64,000 nt of DNA, taken from the NCBI GenBank assembly GCA_041745515.1, contig JBGTIU010000202.1:1-64000 (forward strand). Direction: 5' to 3'. Both the position numbers and the translations under genes were made by a program. Origin of the DNA: JAKFWF01 sp041745515. Lineage in GTDB: Bacteria; Pseudomonadota; Alphaproteobacteria; Rhizobiales; Hyphomicrobiaceae. The notes beneath the pieces are model-generated. The model did no database searches. It was not told where the DNA came from and saw only the letters and a list, made by a program, of their open reading frames with translations. Positions 1 through 9,502 of this stretch are shown here, one piece after another; within the stretch, counting starts at the first letter, position 1, and each line of letters opens with the position of its first letter.

Positions 1-2
1 AG

Positions 3-623
3 GCGACGGCGAGCGCCGCCAACGCAACTGCGACTGGTGGCGGGTCAACGGCGAGCGGGGCCAACTCCTCGGCTTACGGCAACGGCGCAACGGCAAGCGG
101 ATCGAACAGCACGGCGGTCGGTAGTCTTGCATCGGCGGCGCCTGTCGGCTCGGCAGCATTCGGCGCTGCAGCGACGGCAAGTCTGTCAAACCAGCAGGTG
201 TTCGGCACGTCGGCCAACACCTACACCGCCCCCGGCATCACTTCAGCCCTGAGCCAGTCAAGGCAGGCAGGCCCGCTTGACGTTGCCACCAGCGACGTCA
301 ACGGCAACCTGGCCACCGACGGTGGATTGATCTTCGGTACTTTGAGCAAGCTCCAGGCGGGAGTCGCGATCGCGTTGGCGCTGGAAAATCCCGACCTCGT
401 TGGGAATGAGAAATTCGGCATGTCATTCAACTGGGGCACATTCGATGGCTCCAACGCGCTGGCCTTGTCGGCGATGGGCGTGCTGGGCCGCAACACGTTT
501 GGAGGGGGCGAGCGTCTTGCGGTGTCCGGTGGTGTTGGCGTTAGCGTTAGCGAGAGCACGTACGGCGGTCGCAACGCAAGTACCCAAGTCGGTGGCCGGG
601 CGGGCATGCAGGTGACCTGGTAG
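3..623 (+). CDS. YadA-like trimeric autotransporter adhesin, C-terminal part (5' truncated by window edge)
   Basis: The reading frame is open from the first bases, so only the C-terminal part is present. The first 65 or so residues are Ala/Gly/Ser/Thr/Asn-rich degenerate repeats (for example STASGANSSAYGNGATASG), as in the head or stalk of trimeric autotransporters. They lead into a segment ending in SANTYTAPGITSA. The last 90 or so residues alternate in outer-membrane beta-strand style and end in an aromatic residue (GMQVTW), as expected for a trimeric membrane anchor. The family forms a trimeric surface adhesin exported through its own 12-strand barrel. The ligand cannot be told. The start lies outside the window. 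Confidence 0.72.
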   Translation, partial: ATASAANATATGGGSTASGANSSAYGNGATASGSNSTAVGSLASAAPVGSAAFGAAATASLSNQQVFGTSANTYTAPGITSALSQSRQAGPLDVATSDVNGNLATDGGLIFGTLSKLQAGVAIALALENPDLVGNEKFGMSFNWGTFDGSNALALSAMGVLGRNTFGGGERLAVSGGVGVSVSESTYGGRNASTQVGGRAGMQVTW

Positions 624-732
624 GCACCGCCACTTCCGCTCCCCATTTGGGTCCGATAGATAGCGGTGACGCTGCACCACTGTCTTTGTGCAGATCTCGA
701 TTTTGCAACGGACCCGAGCGTATGGACCGAGT

Positions 733-1428
733 ATGAAGCACAGGGTATGCATGACAGTCGCCCGCTCGGAGCTCGCTGTTGCACTTGCTGTTGCACTTGT
801 TTTCACGTTGGCATTGAGCGGCACCCCTGCTCAGGGGCAGGCCCGGTCGCCGGCAACGGCGCAGGCTCCGCCGGCGCCGAAGGCTCCTGCCGCGGCCGAG
901 GCTGCCCCGCTTCAGCAGCCGTCCCAAAAAGTGGCGATGCCCGACCCCGATAAGATCGTGCTGCTCGTGCGCACTACACTGCTGACGCTCAATGATGCGA
1001 TTCAGACCGGCAATTACACGGTGCTGCGCGACCTCGCCGCGCCGGGCTTTCGTGAATCCAACACCGCCGGGCGTCTGTCCCAGATCTTCGCCAATCTGAC
1101 TCAGCGAGGTATTGATCTTACGATTGTAGCGATCATGCTTCCGCAGATTAGCGAGCCGCCATCGATCGATGCGCGGAACAGTTTGCTGCGCATCAAGGGT
1201 TTTTTTCCTGGCCAACCCGTCAGGGTCGATTTCGAGGTACTCTATCAGCCCGTCGGCGGTCGGTGGCGCGTGTTCGGCCTGGCCGTAAGCCCGGCTTCCG
1301 CGGGACCCGCCCCAGCGAGCCAACCGTCCGGGCCGCAACCCGAATCTGCGCAGGGGGCCGATAAGCAGCCGGCGCCCAAGACCAACACCGCTCCTTTGGT
1401 CAAAAAAAATGAGCCTACGAAAAAATAA
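733..1428 (+). CDS. Conserved hypothetical exported protein with a small central alpha/beta domain
   Basis: No function recognised. Starting at ATG 733 gives a positively charged N-terminus and a hydrophobic stretch (AVALAVALVFTLALSG), a plausible signal peptide; an upstream in-frame ATG at 688 would add 15 residues. An Ala/Pro-rich linker leads to a compact domain at about residues 60-185 (starting MPDPDKIVLLVRTTLLTLND and ending in YQPVGGRWRVFGLAV). Its layout, with helices first and then strands ending in a Trp-Arg-Val strand, resembles NTF2-like folds, but this is only an impression. The tail is Pro/Ala/Lys-rich. It is probably periplasmic. The next gene follows after 50 bases on the same strand. 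Confidence 0.6.
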   Translation: MKHRVCMTVARSELAVALAVALVFTLALSGTPAQGQARSPATAQAPPAPKAPAAAEAAPLQQPSQKVAMPDPDKIVLLVRTTLLTLNDAIQTGNYTVLRDLAAPGFRESNTAGRLSQIFANLTQRGIDLTIVAIMLPQISEPPSIDARNSLLRIKGFFPGQPVRVDFEVLYQPVGGRWRVFGLAVSPASAGPAPASQPSGPQPESAQGADKQPAPKTNTAPLVKKNEPTKK

Positions 1429-1478
1429 CGACTGCAAATGTCGCGCTTCCAAGGCCAGCAGCTATCGTCGACGATGAC

Positions 1479-2822
1479 TTGAGCGCACGAACAGCGAGCT
1501 TCAATCTGCCGACCACCCCTTCAACATCATCGTACATCACCTTGTCGACGGTATTCTCGCACCTGGTCCGCCTGGTTCATGTGGAAGCGCAGGAACGGCG
1601 CGCGCTGCTGTGGTCGGCTGCTTACTTCTTCTGCGTGTTGTCGGCCTACTACATCGTTCGACCGATCCGCGAGGAAATGGGCGTACGGGTCGGCCGCGAC
1701 GGCCTTTCGGCGCTGTTCTCCGTGGTGTTCTTCGTGATGCTCGCGGCCGTACCGCTGTTCGGCTGGGTCGCTACGCGGTTCGAGCGACGCAGGATCGTTC
1801 CGATCGTCTACGTCTTCTTCATCTTCAATCTTCTCGTGTTCTGGGCGTTGTTCACCGCAGGCTTGGACAGCGTGCTGATCGCCGCTGCGTTTTTTGTCTG
1901 GGTGAGTGTATTCAACCTGTTCGTTGTCTCGCTGTTCTGGAGCTTCATGTCCGACCTGTGGACCAGCGGCCAGGCGACGCGGCTCTACGGGTTCATAGCG
2001 GCAGGCGGCAGCGCGGGTGCCATCTGCGGGCCACTGATCACACAGACGCTTGTCAAGGCGCTCGGACCGACCAATCTGCTGCTGGTGTCGTGCGCATTGC
2101 TGATCGGGGCACTTGGCTGCGTCGCGGGTCTGCGGCATGCCGAACGTCATGTTGAGGCACGCGACGATTCCAAAGGGAGTCCGAACTTGCGCGATCTGAT
2201 CGGTGGCGCGGTGAATGTCTGGCGCTCGGCCTACCTGTTTCGCATTGCGCTGGTCGTGCTGCTTGCGAACCTGATTTCCACCTACTTTTACTTCGAGCAG
2301 AACCGCATCGTCGGCGCGACGTTGAGCGATTCGGCCGCCCGCGTTCAGTTGTTCGCGCGCATGGACCTTGCCGTCAGTTTTCTGACCATCCTCGCCCAGA
2401 TTCTGCTGACCGGTTCGATGATGCAACGCCTCGGCGTCGGCTTCACCGCCGCTGCATTGCCGCTGACTGTCGTCATCGGTCTGCTTGCGATCGCAGCGTC
2501 GCCGACGCTTGGCGTCATCGTCGTGGTCGTGGTCATCGAACGGGCGGTCGCGTTTGCGTTCGCGAATCCGGCGTTCCGCGTGCTGTGGACGGTGGTCCAG
2601 CCTGAAGACAAGTACAAGGCTCAGAATTTCGTCGATACTGTTGTCTACCGCGGTGGAGACGCGGCCAGTGGCTGGCTGTTCAACGAAATCGCGAAGAGCC
2701 TCGGGCTGTCGATGACGACGGTCGCGCTGGTGACGTTACCACTGGCCGGCTGGTGGCTTTGGCTGGCGCTCCTGCTGGGCCGGGATCACGGGAAGTTGGC
2801 ACAATCGCAAGCGACGAAATAG
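1479..2822 (+). CDS. Polytopic membrane transporter, MFS-like / ATP:ADP exchanger-like (TLC) family
   Basis: About 12 hydrophobic segments in 447 residues, with no large soluble domain. The first segment, SAAYFFCVLSAYYIVRPIRE, followed by an Arg-rich loop (RFERRRIVP), resembles the bacterial nucleotide-transporter-like branch of the major facilitator fold, in which a Tyr-Tyr-x-x-Arg-Pro-x-Arg-Glu motif follows helix 1. True members in intracellular parasites swap host ATP for ADP; the role in free-living bacteria is not settled, so the substrate is unknown. The annotated start is TTG 1479. A second in-frame TTG at 1542 would remove a Ser/Thr-rich N-terminus. The D,D-carboxypeptidase gene lies 65 bases downstream. 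Confidence 0.65.
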   Translation: MSARTASFNLPTTPSTSSYITLSTVFSHLVRLVHVEAQERRALLWSAAYFFCVLSAYYIVRPIREEMGVRVGRDGLSALFSVVFFVMLAAVPLFGWVATRFERRRIVPIVYVFFIFNLLVFWALFTAGLDSVLIAAAFFVWVSVFNLFVVSLFWSFMSDLWTSGQATRLYGFIAAGGSAGAICGPLITQTLVKALGPTNLLLVSCALLIGALGCVAGLRHAERHVEARDDSKGSPNLRDLIGGAVNVWRSAYLFRIALVVLLANLISTYFYFEQNRIVGATLSDSAARVQLFARMDLAVSFLTILAQILLTGSMMQRLGVGFTAAALPLTVVIGLLAIAASPTLGVIVVVVVIERAVAFAFANPAFRVLWTVVQPEDKYKAQNFVDTVVYRGGDAASGWLFNEIAKSLGLSMTTVALVTLPLAGWWLWLALLLGRDHGKLAQSQATK

Positions 2823-2887
2823 TCACAGCCAGAAGATGAGTTCGAGACGGCCGTATTTGCTGAACAGTTGCCGAATATGCTAGCCCG

Positions 2888-4033
2888 ATGACTGAAGAGG
2901 GCAATCGAGTTGGTTCGCTGATGCGCGCACGACAAGCTTTGTGTTTTTCGATGGCAGCATGCTGTCTGCTCACCGGTGCGCCAGCACAGGCCGGGCCGAC
3001 GCTGCTGTTCGATGTGTCGAACGGCGCGGTGCTCTATGCCGAGGACCAGGACAACTTGTGGCACCCGGCGTCGCTCACCAAGATCATGACCGCCTACCTG
3101 ACTTTCGAGGCGTTGAAGGCGGGGAAACTGACGCTCGAAACCAAGCTTGCGGTCAGCGAAGCTGCCCACGCGCAGCCCCCGAGCAAGATCGGCCTGCCCG
3201 TAGGCGGCAGCCTGACCGTCGATCTCGCCCTGAAAGCACTGGTCATCAAGTCCGCCAATGACGTCGCGGTGATGTTAGCCGAGGCAATCAGCGGCACCGA
3301 GGGCGAGTTCATTGCGAAGATGAATGCGACGGCCAAGCGGCTCGGCATGAACCGCACCAACTTCGTCAATCCGAATGGATTGCCGGCGCCCGAACAGGTC
3401 ACCACGGCGCGCGACCTGGCGAGGCTCGCCCGCGCCGTCGTCAAGGATTACCCAGAGCATATGGCGCTGTGGTCGATGGCCGACATGCGCATCGGCCGGC
3501 GGCGGCTGGGCTCGCATAACGGCCTGCTCAAGACCTACGAAGGCGCCGACGGTCTCAAGACCGGCTTCACCTGCGTCAGCGGCTACAACGTGGTCGCGAG
3601 CGCCACGCGAGACGGCCGCAGGCTGATGGCCATCGTGCTGGGCGAAAGCTCGGGCCGCGACCGCACGGTTCGCGCGCAAAGCCTGTTGGAGCACGGTTTC
3701 CAGACCAGCGCCTGGAAGTTCTTCTTCACCAAGACGGTGTCGATCGACACCATGCCGGAAGCACCCGAGGTCAAATCGGTCGCCAGCGTGCGCCAATCGG
3801 TCGTGACCTGGGATTGCGGCGGCCGGGCTCGCGTGCGCACTGCTGCGGCCAAGCAGAAAACGCGGGTGGCGAAGACGGCCAAAGCTGCGAAAGCAACCGC
3901 AGCGGCCACTGTGACGGTTACCACCGCGCCCGCGGCTCAGGCCGGTGTCTCGGTGCAGGCATCCGTAGCGCCGAAGACAAAACCGAAGCCCAAGGCCGCT
4001 ACCGCAGCTGCACCGGCCATAAAACCGCAGTGA
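2888..4033 (+). CDS. D-alanyl-D-alanine carboxypeptidase (penicillin-binding protein, S11 family)
   Basis: Periplasmic serine peptidase that removes the terminal D-Ala from peptidoglycan pentapeptides. All three active-site motifs are visible: SLTK (Ser62, Lys65), the SAN triad of the SAND motif near residue 123, and KTG in DGLKTGFT near residue 220. A hydrophobic signal segment (ALCFSMAACCLLTG) precedes the domain and ends at AQA; a start at ATG 2921 (residue 12) would give a more standard signal peptide. The tail from about residue 320 is Ala/Lys/Thr-rich low complexity in place of a well-conserved C-terminal beta domain. It is convergent with the glutathione transferase gene, 24 bases away. 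Confidence 0.88.
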   Translation: MTEEGNRVGSLMRARQALCFSMAACCLLTGAPAQAGPTLLFDVSNGAVLYAEDQDNLWHPASLTKIMTAYLTFEALKAGKLTLETKLAVSEAAHAQPPSKIGLPVGGSLTVDLALKALVIKSANDVAVMLAEAISGTEGEFIAKMNATAKRLGMNRTNFVNPNGLPAPEQVTTARDLARLARAVVKDYPEHMALWSMADMRIGRRRLGSHNGLLKTYEGADGLKTGFTCVSGYNVVASATRDGRRLMAIVLGESSGRDRTVRAQSLLEHGFQTSAWKFFFTKTVSIDTMPEAPEVKSVASVRQSVVTWDCGGRARVRTAAAKQKTRVAKTAKAAKATAAATVTVTTAPAAQAGVSVQASVAPKTKPKPKAATAAAPAIKPQ

Positions 4034-4057
4034 CAGCGGTACTCCGGACAGTTCAGT

Positions 4058-4693
4058 CTAATCGATCGGCGCCTTCTGGGGCATGAGCGCGTTGTCGATC
4101 TCGTCGGCTCGCTTTGCGGCTGGTCGCTCGCTGATGCGACCCCAGTAGCGCTCGAAAGCCGGACGCTTCTCGATGGTGCCGAACATCATGCCCCAGCCGA
4201 GCTGGGAGCCGACATAGACATCGGCGGCGGTGAAGCTGTTGCCAACGATGTACTCGCGATCCGCGACCGCGCCCTCCAGCGCGTTCATCACGTCGGCGAA
4301 GCTGCCGTAACCGGCCATCGCCCGCTTGTCGTCCGGCACCTCGAATCCGAACGCCTTGTTGGTCACCGCGGCCTCGACCGGGCCGGCAGCGAAAAACATC
4401 CAGCGATAGTAGGCCCCGCGCAGCCGGTCGCCGGGCGGCGGCGCCAGCCCCGCCTTGGGAAACACGTCGGCGAGATAGGCGCAGATCGCGGCACATTCCG
4501 TCACCAGCGTATCGCCATGCCGGATCGCCGGCACCTTCCCCATGGGATTAATCGCCAGATAGGCCGGCGCCTTCATGGTGGTGCCGTAGTCGAGCAGTTC
4601 GGTGCGATAGGGCTGGCCGAGTTCCTCCAGCATCCAGCGGACGACACGGCCGCGCGACATCGGATGCGTGTAAAAGACGATATCGTCCGGCAT
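4058..4693 (-). CDS. Glutathione S-transferase family protein
   Basis: A 211-residue two-domain GST. The N-terminal thioredoxin-like domain starts with IVFYTHPMSRGRVVRWMLEE and carries the cis-Pro segment NPMGKVPAI and the glutathione-binding TECAAICAYLAD. The helical C-terminal domain has the N-capping-like FTAADVYVGSQL stretch. The start at 4693 (MPDDIVFY) fits the family; a longer open frame to 4861 lacks resemblance to any GST. The family conjugates glutathione to electrophiles or acts as a thiol reductase or isomerase. The substrate is not predictable. It is followed upstream by a cupin gene in the same direction. Confidence 0.88.
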   Translation of the reverse strand: MPDDIVFYTHPMSRGRVVRWMLEELGQPYRTELLDYGTTMKAPAYLAINPMGKVPAIRHGDTLVTECAAICAYLADVFPKAGLAPPPGDRLRGAYYRWMFFAAGPVEAAVTNKAFGFEVPDDKRAMAGYGSFADVMNALEGAVADREYIVGNSFTAADVYVGSQLGWGMMFGTIEKRPAFERYWGRISERPAAKRADEIDNALMPQKAPID

Positions 4694-4784
4694 TGTACTG
4701 TCTCCGCGAGGGCATGATTGGCGAAAACCCCAGTCAAAATCGGCAATGTGGCGAGGTGTTGCACATGGACGGTTGGACGCTCGA

Positions 4785-5183
4785 TCAGCCTTCCGTATGC
4801 GTCTCAAAGTCGGCAGGCAGCACGATCTCGAGAACCTCGCAGTCATCCGAATAGTCGACAACGCGGTGGCGGATTTTCGGCGGCTGCATCCAGCTCGAGC
4901 CGGCGACCATCTTTTCGGGCGAGTGACCTTCCATCTCAGGCACGATCCAGCCTCTCAGCACATACACCATCTGGAACTCGATATCGTGGGTGTGCCAGCC
5001 GCGGGCTTCGTCGGAGCACGGCTGTACGAACCGGATCACATGCGCGACCGCCCTGCCTTGCGTCGCCGCCGCAAATCCGAGATCGCGATACTTAGCGTAG
5101 CTGCGCAGTCCTACCTTGAATTCAGCCTCGTCGAGGTGGCTGAATGCAAACTGTTGCAGTTTTGTGGCGGTGATCGTTGGCAT
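4785..5183 (-). CDS. Cupin-domain protein
   Basis: A 132-residue single-domain cupin. The metal-site motif is visible as RGWHTHDIEFQMVYVLRG (His, His and Glu ligands) and a second strand pair as SWMQPPKIRHRVVDYSDDCE (His ligand). The start MPTITATK at 5183 is preceded by a good AGGAG box at the right distance, so the longer frame to 5270 is not used. Small cupins of this type may be dioxygenases, isomerases or regulators; the sequence does not decide. It lies 91 bases upstream of the GST gene in the same direction, which makes a shared stress or detoxification role possible but unproven. Confidence 0.8.
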   Translation of the reverse strand: MPTITATKLQQFAFSHLDEAEFKVGLRSYAKYRDLGFAAATQGRAVAHVIRFVQPCSDEARGWHTHDIEFQMVYVLRGWIVPEMEGHSPEKMVAGSSWMQPPKIRHRVVDYSDDCEVLEIVLPADFETHTEG

Positions 5184-5307
5184 GAGTGCTCCTTTCTCCA
5201 TCAACTGGCCGGTGCGGCGGCGGAACGGCACGGCGCCACATTGGCGAATTCGGCAATGGTGCGGCGCCATCTAGACCGGTGCAACTGTGCGGTCAGCGAG
5301 CGGCAAA

Positions 5308-5562
5308 TCAAACCAACAGTTCGAGTGGCTTCAGGTCCTGAGCCGGGCAACCGGAGGGGCGGCTGTTCAGAGCTGGTGGTCTAATTGGCCTGGCCGGCTC
5401 GACAAGGATGCCCGGGAACGACGGCTCGGTCGGCGCCTGTGCCTCCGTCTGCACCGTCGATGGCGGTACCACAGTGGCATCTTTCTCGCTTGCCAAAACC
5501 GCACCGAGCAGCAGCATCGCGCAACTCGAAGCCGCTATCGTCACTTTCCATGTCCAGGACAC
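5308..5562 (-). CDS. Small exported or membrane-anchored hypothetical protein (84 aa)
   Basis: Starts with GTG at 5562, which has a near-perfect AAGGAGGG box about 7 bases upstream; that box decides the start over the longer frame to 5841. The N-terminus (MSWTWKVTIAASSCAMLLL) is a signal peptide or signal anchor. The rest is Pro/Thr/Val-rich and low in charge, with a single later Cys. No family recognised. The gene is divergent from the tiny reading frames at 5609-5976. Confidence 0.55.
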   Translation of the reverse strand: MSWTWKVTIAASSCAMLLLGAVLASEKDATVVPPSTVQTEAQAPTEPSFPGILVEPARPIRPPALNSRPSGCPAQDLKPLELLV

Positions 5563-5608
5563 GTCCGACCCTCCTTGCTGCCGTCGCAGGTACCCAAAAT
5601 GGCCGTGG

Positions 5609-5746
5609 GTGACGATCGACTCATTCCTCGATCGGCAGAACCGTATCAAATTGAAACAGCTCTTGGCAACGGAGCTGGTTCTGACGGTTGGCGCTATCCT
5701 TGCTTGTCTGGTTTGGCGGCGCAAAAAAAGGACCAACACGCGATGA
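5609..5746 (+). CDS. Possible 45-aa single-pass membrane protein, overlapping the next gene
   Basis: Short frame with a GTG start, VTIDSFLDRQNRIKLKQ at the N-terminus, one hydrophobic segment (LVLTVGAILACLVW) and a basic end (RRKKRTNTR), a typical single-pass layout. Its stop TGA overlaps the next start in an ATGA junction, which is the main reason to take it seriously. There is no convincing ribosome binding site, and a competing frame runs through the same bases. Function unknown. Confidence 0.35.
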   Translation: MTIDSFLDRQNRIKLKQLLATELVLTVGAILACLVWRRKKRTNTR

Positions 5747-5976
5747 CAGCAAGCCAAGTACCAAGTTGGCAGACCGAAGACGACGTGACACCGAGCCCGC
5801 GCGATGTGGAATACATGGCATGCGCACTCGAAGGTCGACACGGATCACACGCGGTCGATGTAGCCGAGTTCTTCGCGTTGCTGCACGCCGAGAATAATGA
5901 TGCCGGCAGAACCTGGGCATGGGCTGGTGTCGCCGAAATCGTTCGGCATCGCCAGCGCTTGCGCCTTCAAGAGTAA
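5743..5976 (+). CDS. Small conserved-looking hypothetical protein (77 aa)
   Basis: ATG at 5743 gives a soluble 77-residue protein, acidic in the first half and Arg-rich at the end (RHRQRLRLQE), with a balanced helical composition (VEYMACALEGRHGSHAVDVA). Codon use looks like that of neighbouring genes. A weak GGA element lies about 10 bases upstream, and the start overlaps the stop of the preceding micro-ORF (ATGA). No family recognised. It is convergent with the CAP-domain lipoprotein gene, 47 bases away. Confidence 0.5.
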   Translation: MTASQVPSWQTEDDVTPSPRDVEYMACALEGRHGSHAVDVAEFFALLHAENNDAGRTWAWAGVAEIVRHRQRLRLQE

Positions 5977-6023
5977 CTCCAGACGCCTTGAATTACGCAA
6001 GACGCGGCAAAAGCTCGGGCGGA

Positions 6024-6686
6024 CTACATCGGCGTGCCGAGCACCAACGTCCAGAACGTCTTGAACTCGGATTTGGGTTCTTGAACCAGCGCAATGCCCA
6101 TGTGCTCCGCGTCCGCCAGCAGCAAGTTTTTGTTGTGACCGGGGCTGTCCTTCCAGCCTTTGAACACCTCTTCGATGTTGCTTTGGCCGGTACCGACGTT
6201 CTCCGCCGCTAGGCGCGCGTTATAGCCGCTGCGCTTCACGCGATCCCACGGGTTCGAACCATCCGAACCGTAATGAGAGATGCGATCCCATTTGGCGAGA
6301 TCTTTCGAATGAGCTTTTGCCGCGCTGCTCAACTCGATATTGAGTTTCAGCGGTTTCAACCCCTTCTCCTTGCGGTAGGCGTTGACCAGATCACGTGCGC
6401 GTTCCGCATCGAGCCTGGTTTGACCGTAGTCACGATCCGCCAGTGCACCGGGTGGCGCTTTCTCGAACGCCCCTTTTGGCGCCTGATCGAGAGCGGCAAA
6501 CTTCTGCCCGGCAAGTGGTATCGGGCGATCGGCAGCCGGCTCGCCGCCCAGGGCCGTGGCATCGCTTCGTTTCGCCGCTACCGCTCTCGTCGGGGTGTCG
6601 ACGAAGCCCGACGACAACGAGCTTGAGTTCAAGCTGCACCCAGGCAGCAGTATTGCCAGACACGCAGGCAGCACGACGCGATACAT
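6024..6686 (-). CDS. CAP-domain (SCP/PR-1-like) lipoprotein
   Basis: Begins MYRVVLPACLAILLPGCS, a lipoprotein signal with lipobox LLPGC (Cys17), so it is probably anchored in the envelope. A GGGAG box precedes ATG 6686. A linker to about residue 85 is followed by a CAP domain: RDLVNAYRKEKGLKPLKLN, AKAHSKDLAKWDRISHYG (His), AAENVG (Glu) and GWKDSPGHNKNLL (His), which are the usual cavity residues of the family. Bacterial CAP proteins have been linked to the envelope and to lipid or metal binding; the activity here is unknown. Confidence 0.82.
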   Translation of the reverse strand: MYRVVLPACLAILLPGCSLNSSSLSSGFVDTPTRAVAAKRSDATALGGEPAADRPIPLAGQKFAALDQAPKGAFEKAPPGALADRDYGQTRLDAERARDLVNAYRKEKGLKPLKLNIELSSAAKAHSKDLAKWDRISHYGSDGSNPWDRVKRSGYNARLAAENVGTGQSNIEEVFKGWKDSPGHNKNLLLADAEHMGIALVQEPKSEFKTFWTLVLGTPM

Positions 6687-6950
6687 AGAACTTACTCCCG
6701 CCAAGGTCCGAGCGGACCCACGCGACTAGATTCAACGAAACCGGTTAATGCGCCGTTAACAGCAACGATCGGCTGAACCGAAACCCCAAGACGCGCTGAT
6801 CGCAGTCCAACCCGCCGCTAGTGTCTCGCATTTGGCACGAAAACCGTGACGCCAATTTGTCCGGCCAGCGGCATCGCGATGGCGAATGGGGCCGCGCATG
6901 CGCAAAAACGACCGATGCTGCAAGGGTCGGGGGCGCACGAGACGAGGTTC

Positions 6951-8198
<1,248 letters not shown>

Positions 8199-8409
8199 AG
8201 CTCGCCTCGTCCCTCGTTCGCGTCCGGCCGCACTATAGGTGGCGCTCGGAAGTGCGCAACAACGCCGTATGCCCGTCGCGAACTATTTTATCGTTGGCTT
8301 CGAACCTTTTACTCCAACGAGCCGACCTACCAGCAAGGCAGACGCGAAACGCTCGCACCCAAATGCAGATCAACCTGGCCAACTGCCCAGGCCACACCGG
8401 AGAATGTCA

Positions 8410-8649
8410 ATGTCAGCGCGTAAGATCACCATCGCCCTTGCCCTCGCCACAGCCGGTTTCATCGGTGTTGGCCTGGCGACCGCTACCCCATCCGAAGCCA
8501 AGCACAAACACGGCTTCCACGGCATCTACTTCGGCCACGTCGGCTTCTATGGTCCCCGCCATTTCCGCAGTCACGGCTATTATGAGCCCGCGTGTGGTTG
8601 GACATGGTCGCGCCGTTTCCACAAGACGGTCTGGCGCTGCTTCTACTGA
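8410..8649 (+). CDS. Small exported His/Gly/Tyr-rich protein (79 aa)
   Basis: ATG 8410 is placed 7 bases after a GGAGA box; an in-frame ATG at 8404 would leave no spacing. A signal peptide (ITIALALATAGFIGVGLAT) is followed by a short mature part rich in His, Gly, Phe and Tyr (KHKHGFHGIYFGHVGFYG) with two Cys near the end (PACGWTWSRRFHKTVWRC). Small proteins of this look are common in rhizobia and have no known function; metal binding is conceivable from the His content. Confidence 0.65.
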   Translation: MSARKITIALALATAGFIGVGLATATPSEAKHKHGFHGIYFGHVGFYGPRHFRSHGYYEPACGWTWSRRFHKTVWRCFY

Positions 8650-8669
8650 GCCGCGTTCCTTACTCGAGA

Positions 8670-8759
8670 TTGCAAGTGGTGCCAGCGATTCGTGGGCTCG
8701 CGCCCTTCCCCCCCGTCCGGCCCGAGCACGCCCTCACCCCGGCCTGGTACCACTTGCAA
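8670..8759. repeat. Long-arm inverted repeat in an intergenic region
   Basis: The 14-base arms TTGCAAGTGGTGCC (8670-8683) and GGTACCACTTGCAA (8746-8759) are complementary except for one position. The 62-base loop contains a further short complement, GCTCG/CGAGC. It sits between the small exported-protein gene and the isomerase gene, both on the plus strand. There is no T-run, so it is not a standard terminator. It could be an RNA structure in the leader of the downstream gene or a dispersed palindromic element. Confidence 0.6.
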
Positions 8760-8816
8760 CACCCTTCGCCTCTCGCTTGACTGGACCGACTGGTTCAACC
8801 GAGGGGGCAAACCTTC

Positions 8817-9419
8817 ATGTCCAAACCGAAATTGCAGTTCTGGTACGACTTCGCCTCAACCTATTCGTATCTCAGCGCAATGCGCATCGAGGCGTCGGCA
8901 AGCGCTGCCGGCGTGACGGTCGACTGGCGTCCGTTCCTGCTCGGTCCGATTTTCAAGGCGCAGGGCTGGACCACATCGCCGTTCAATTTTTATCCGGCCA
9001 AGGGCCGCTACATGATTCGCGATATCAAGCGCCTGTCGCACGAACGCGGATTGGTTTTCCACATGCCGTCTGAGTTCCCCGTCAATGGCATCAAGGCGGC
9101 ACGGCTGGCACTAGTCGGAAAATTCGAAGGCTGGATTGCTGCCTTCACGACAGCCATCTTTCGGGCCCAATTCGAGACTGCAGCGGACATCTCTGAGGAC
9201 ACTGTGCTTGAAACGGTGGCGGACGAGCTCGGCCTTGATTTTGCCAGACTTTCTGCACTTATTGCGAAACCTGACATCAAGGAGCGGCTACGTGCGCAGA
9301 CCGCGCACGCTGGTCGAATCGGGATTTTTGGCGCACCGGTCTTCGTGACGCCGGACGACGAGCTTTTCTGGGGCGATGATCGGCTCGATCAGGCGCTTAA
9401 GTGGGTGCGCGCGTTGTGA
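8817..9419 (+). CDS. 2-hydroxychromene-2-carboxylate isomerase family (DsbA/kappa-GST fold)
   Basis: Begins KLQFWYDFASTYSYLS, the family's glutathione-site signature (Ser/Thr in place of a CxxC pair), followed by VDWRPFLLGPIFKAQG and, near the end, GIFGAPVFVTPDDELFWGDD with the cis-Pro. Length 200 residues is typical. Founding members isomerise 2-hydroxychromene-2-carboxylate in naphthalene breakdown using glutathione. No other naphthalene genes are present, so the real substrate is probably different. It lies just upstream of a small exported protein and 0.7 kb from the aryl-CoA cluster. Confidence 0.85.
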   Translation: MSKPKLQFWYDFASTYSYLSAMRIEASASAAGVTVDWRPFLLGPIFKAQGWTTSPFNFYPAKGRYMIRDIKRLSHERGLVFHMPSEFPVNGIKAARLALVGKFEGWIAAFTTAIFRAQFETAADISEDTVLETVADELGLDFARLSALIAKPDIKERLRAQTAHAGRIGIFGAPVFVTPDDELFWGDDRLDQALKWVRAL

Positions 9420-9502
9420 ACAACTATTCATCACGCCGCCGTGTTTTCGTCCCTGCTTTCAATGCTATGGTTGAGTGGCATCAACCATTGGAGATGAATG
9501 CC

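Noticed and set aside
198..623. ATG-type start at 198 for the adhesin fragment
   Set aside because: The codon at 198 is a GTG within a frame that is open to the window edge and that carries head-like repeats upstream, so the gene is truncated by the window, not short.
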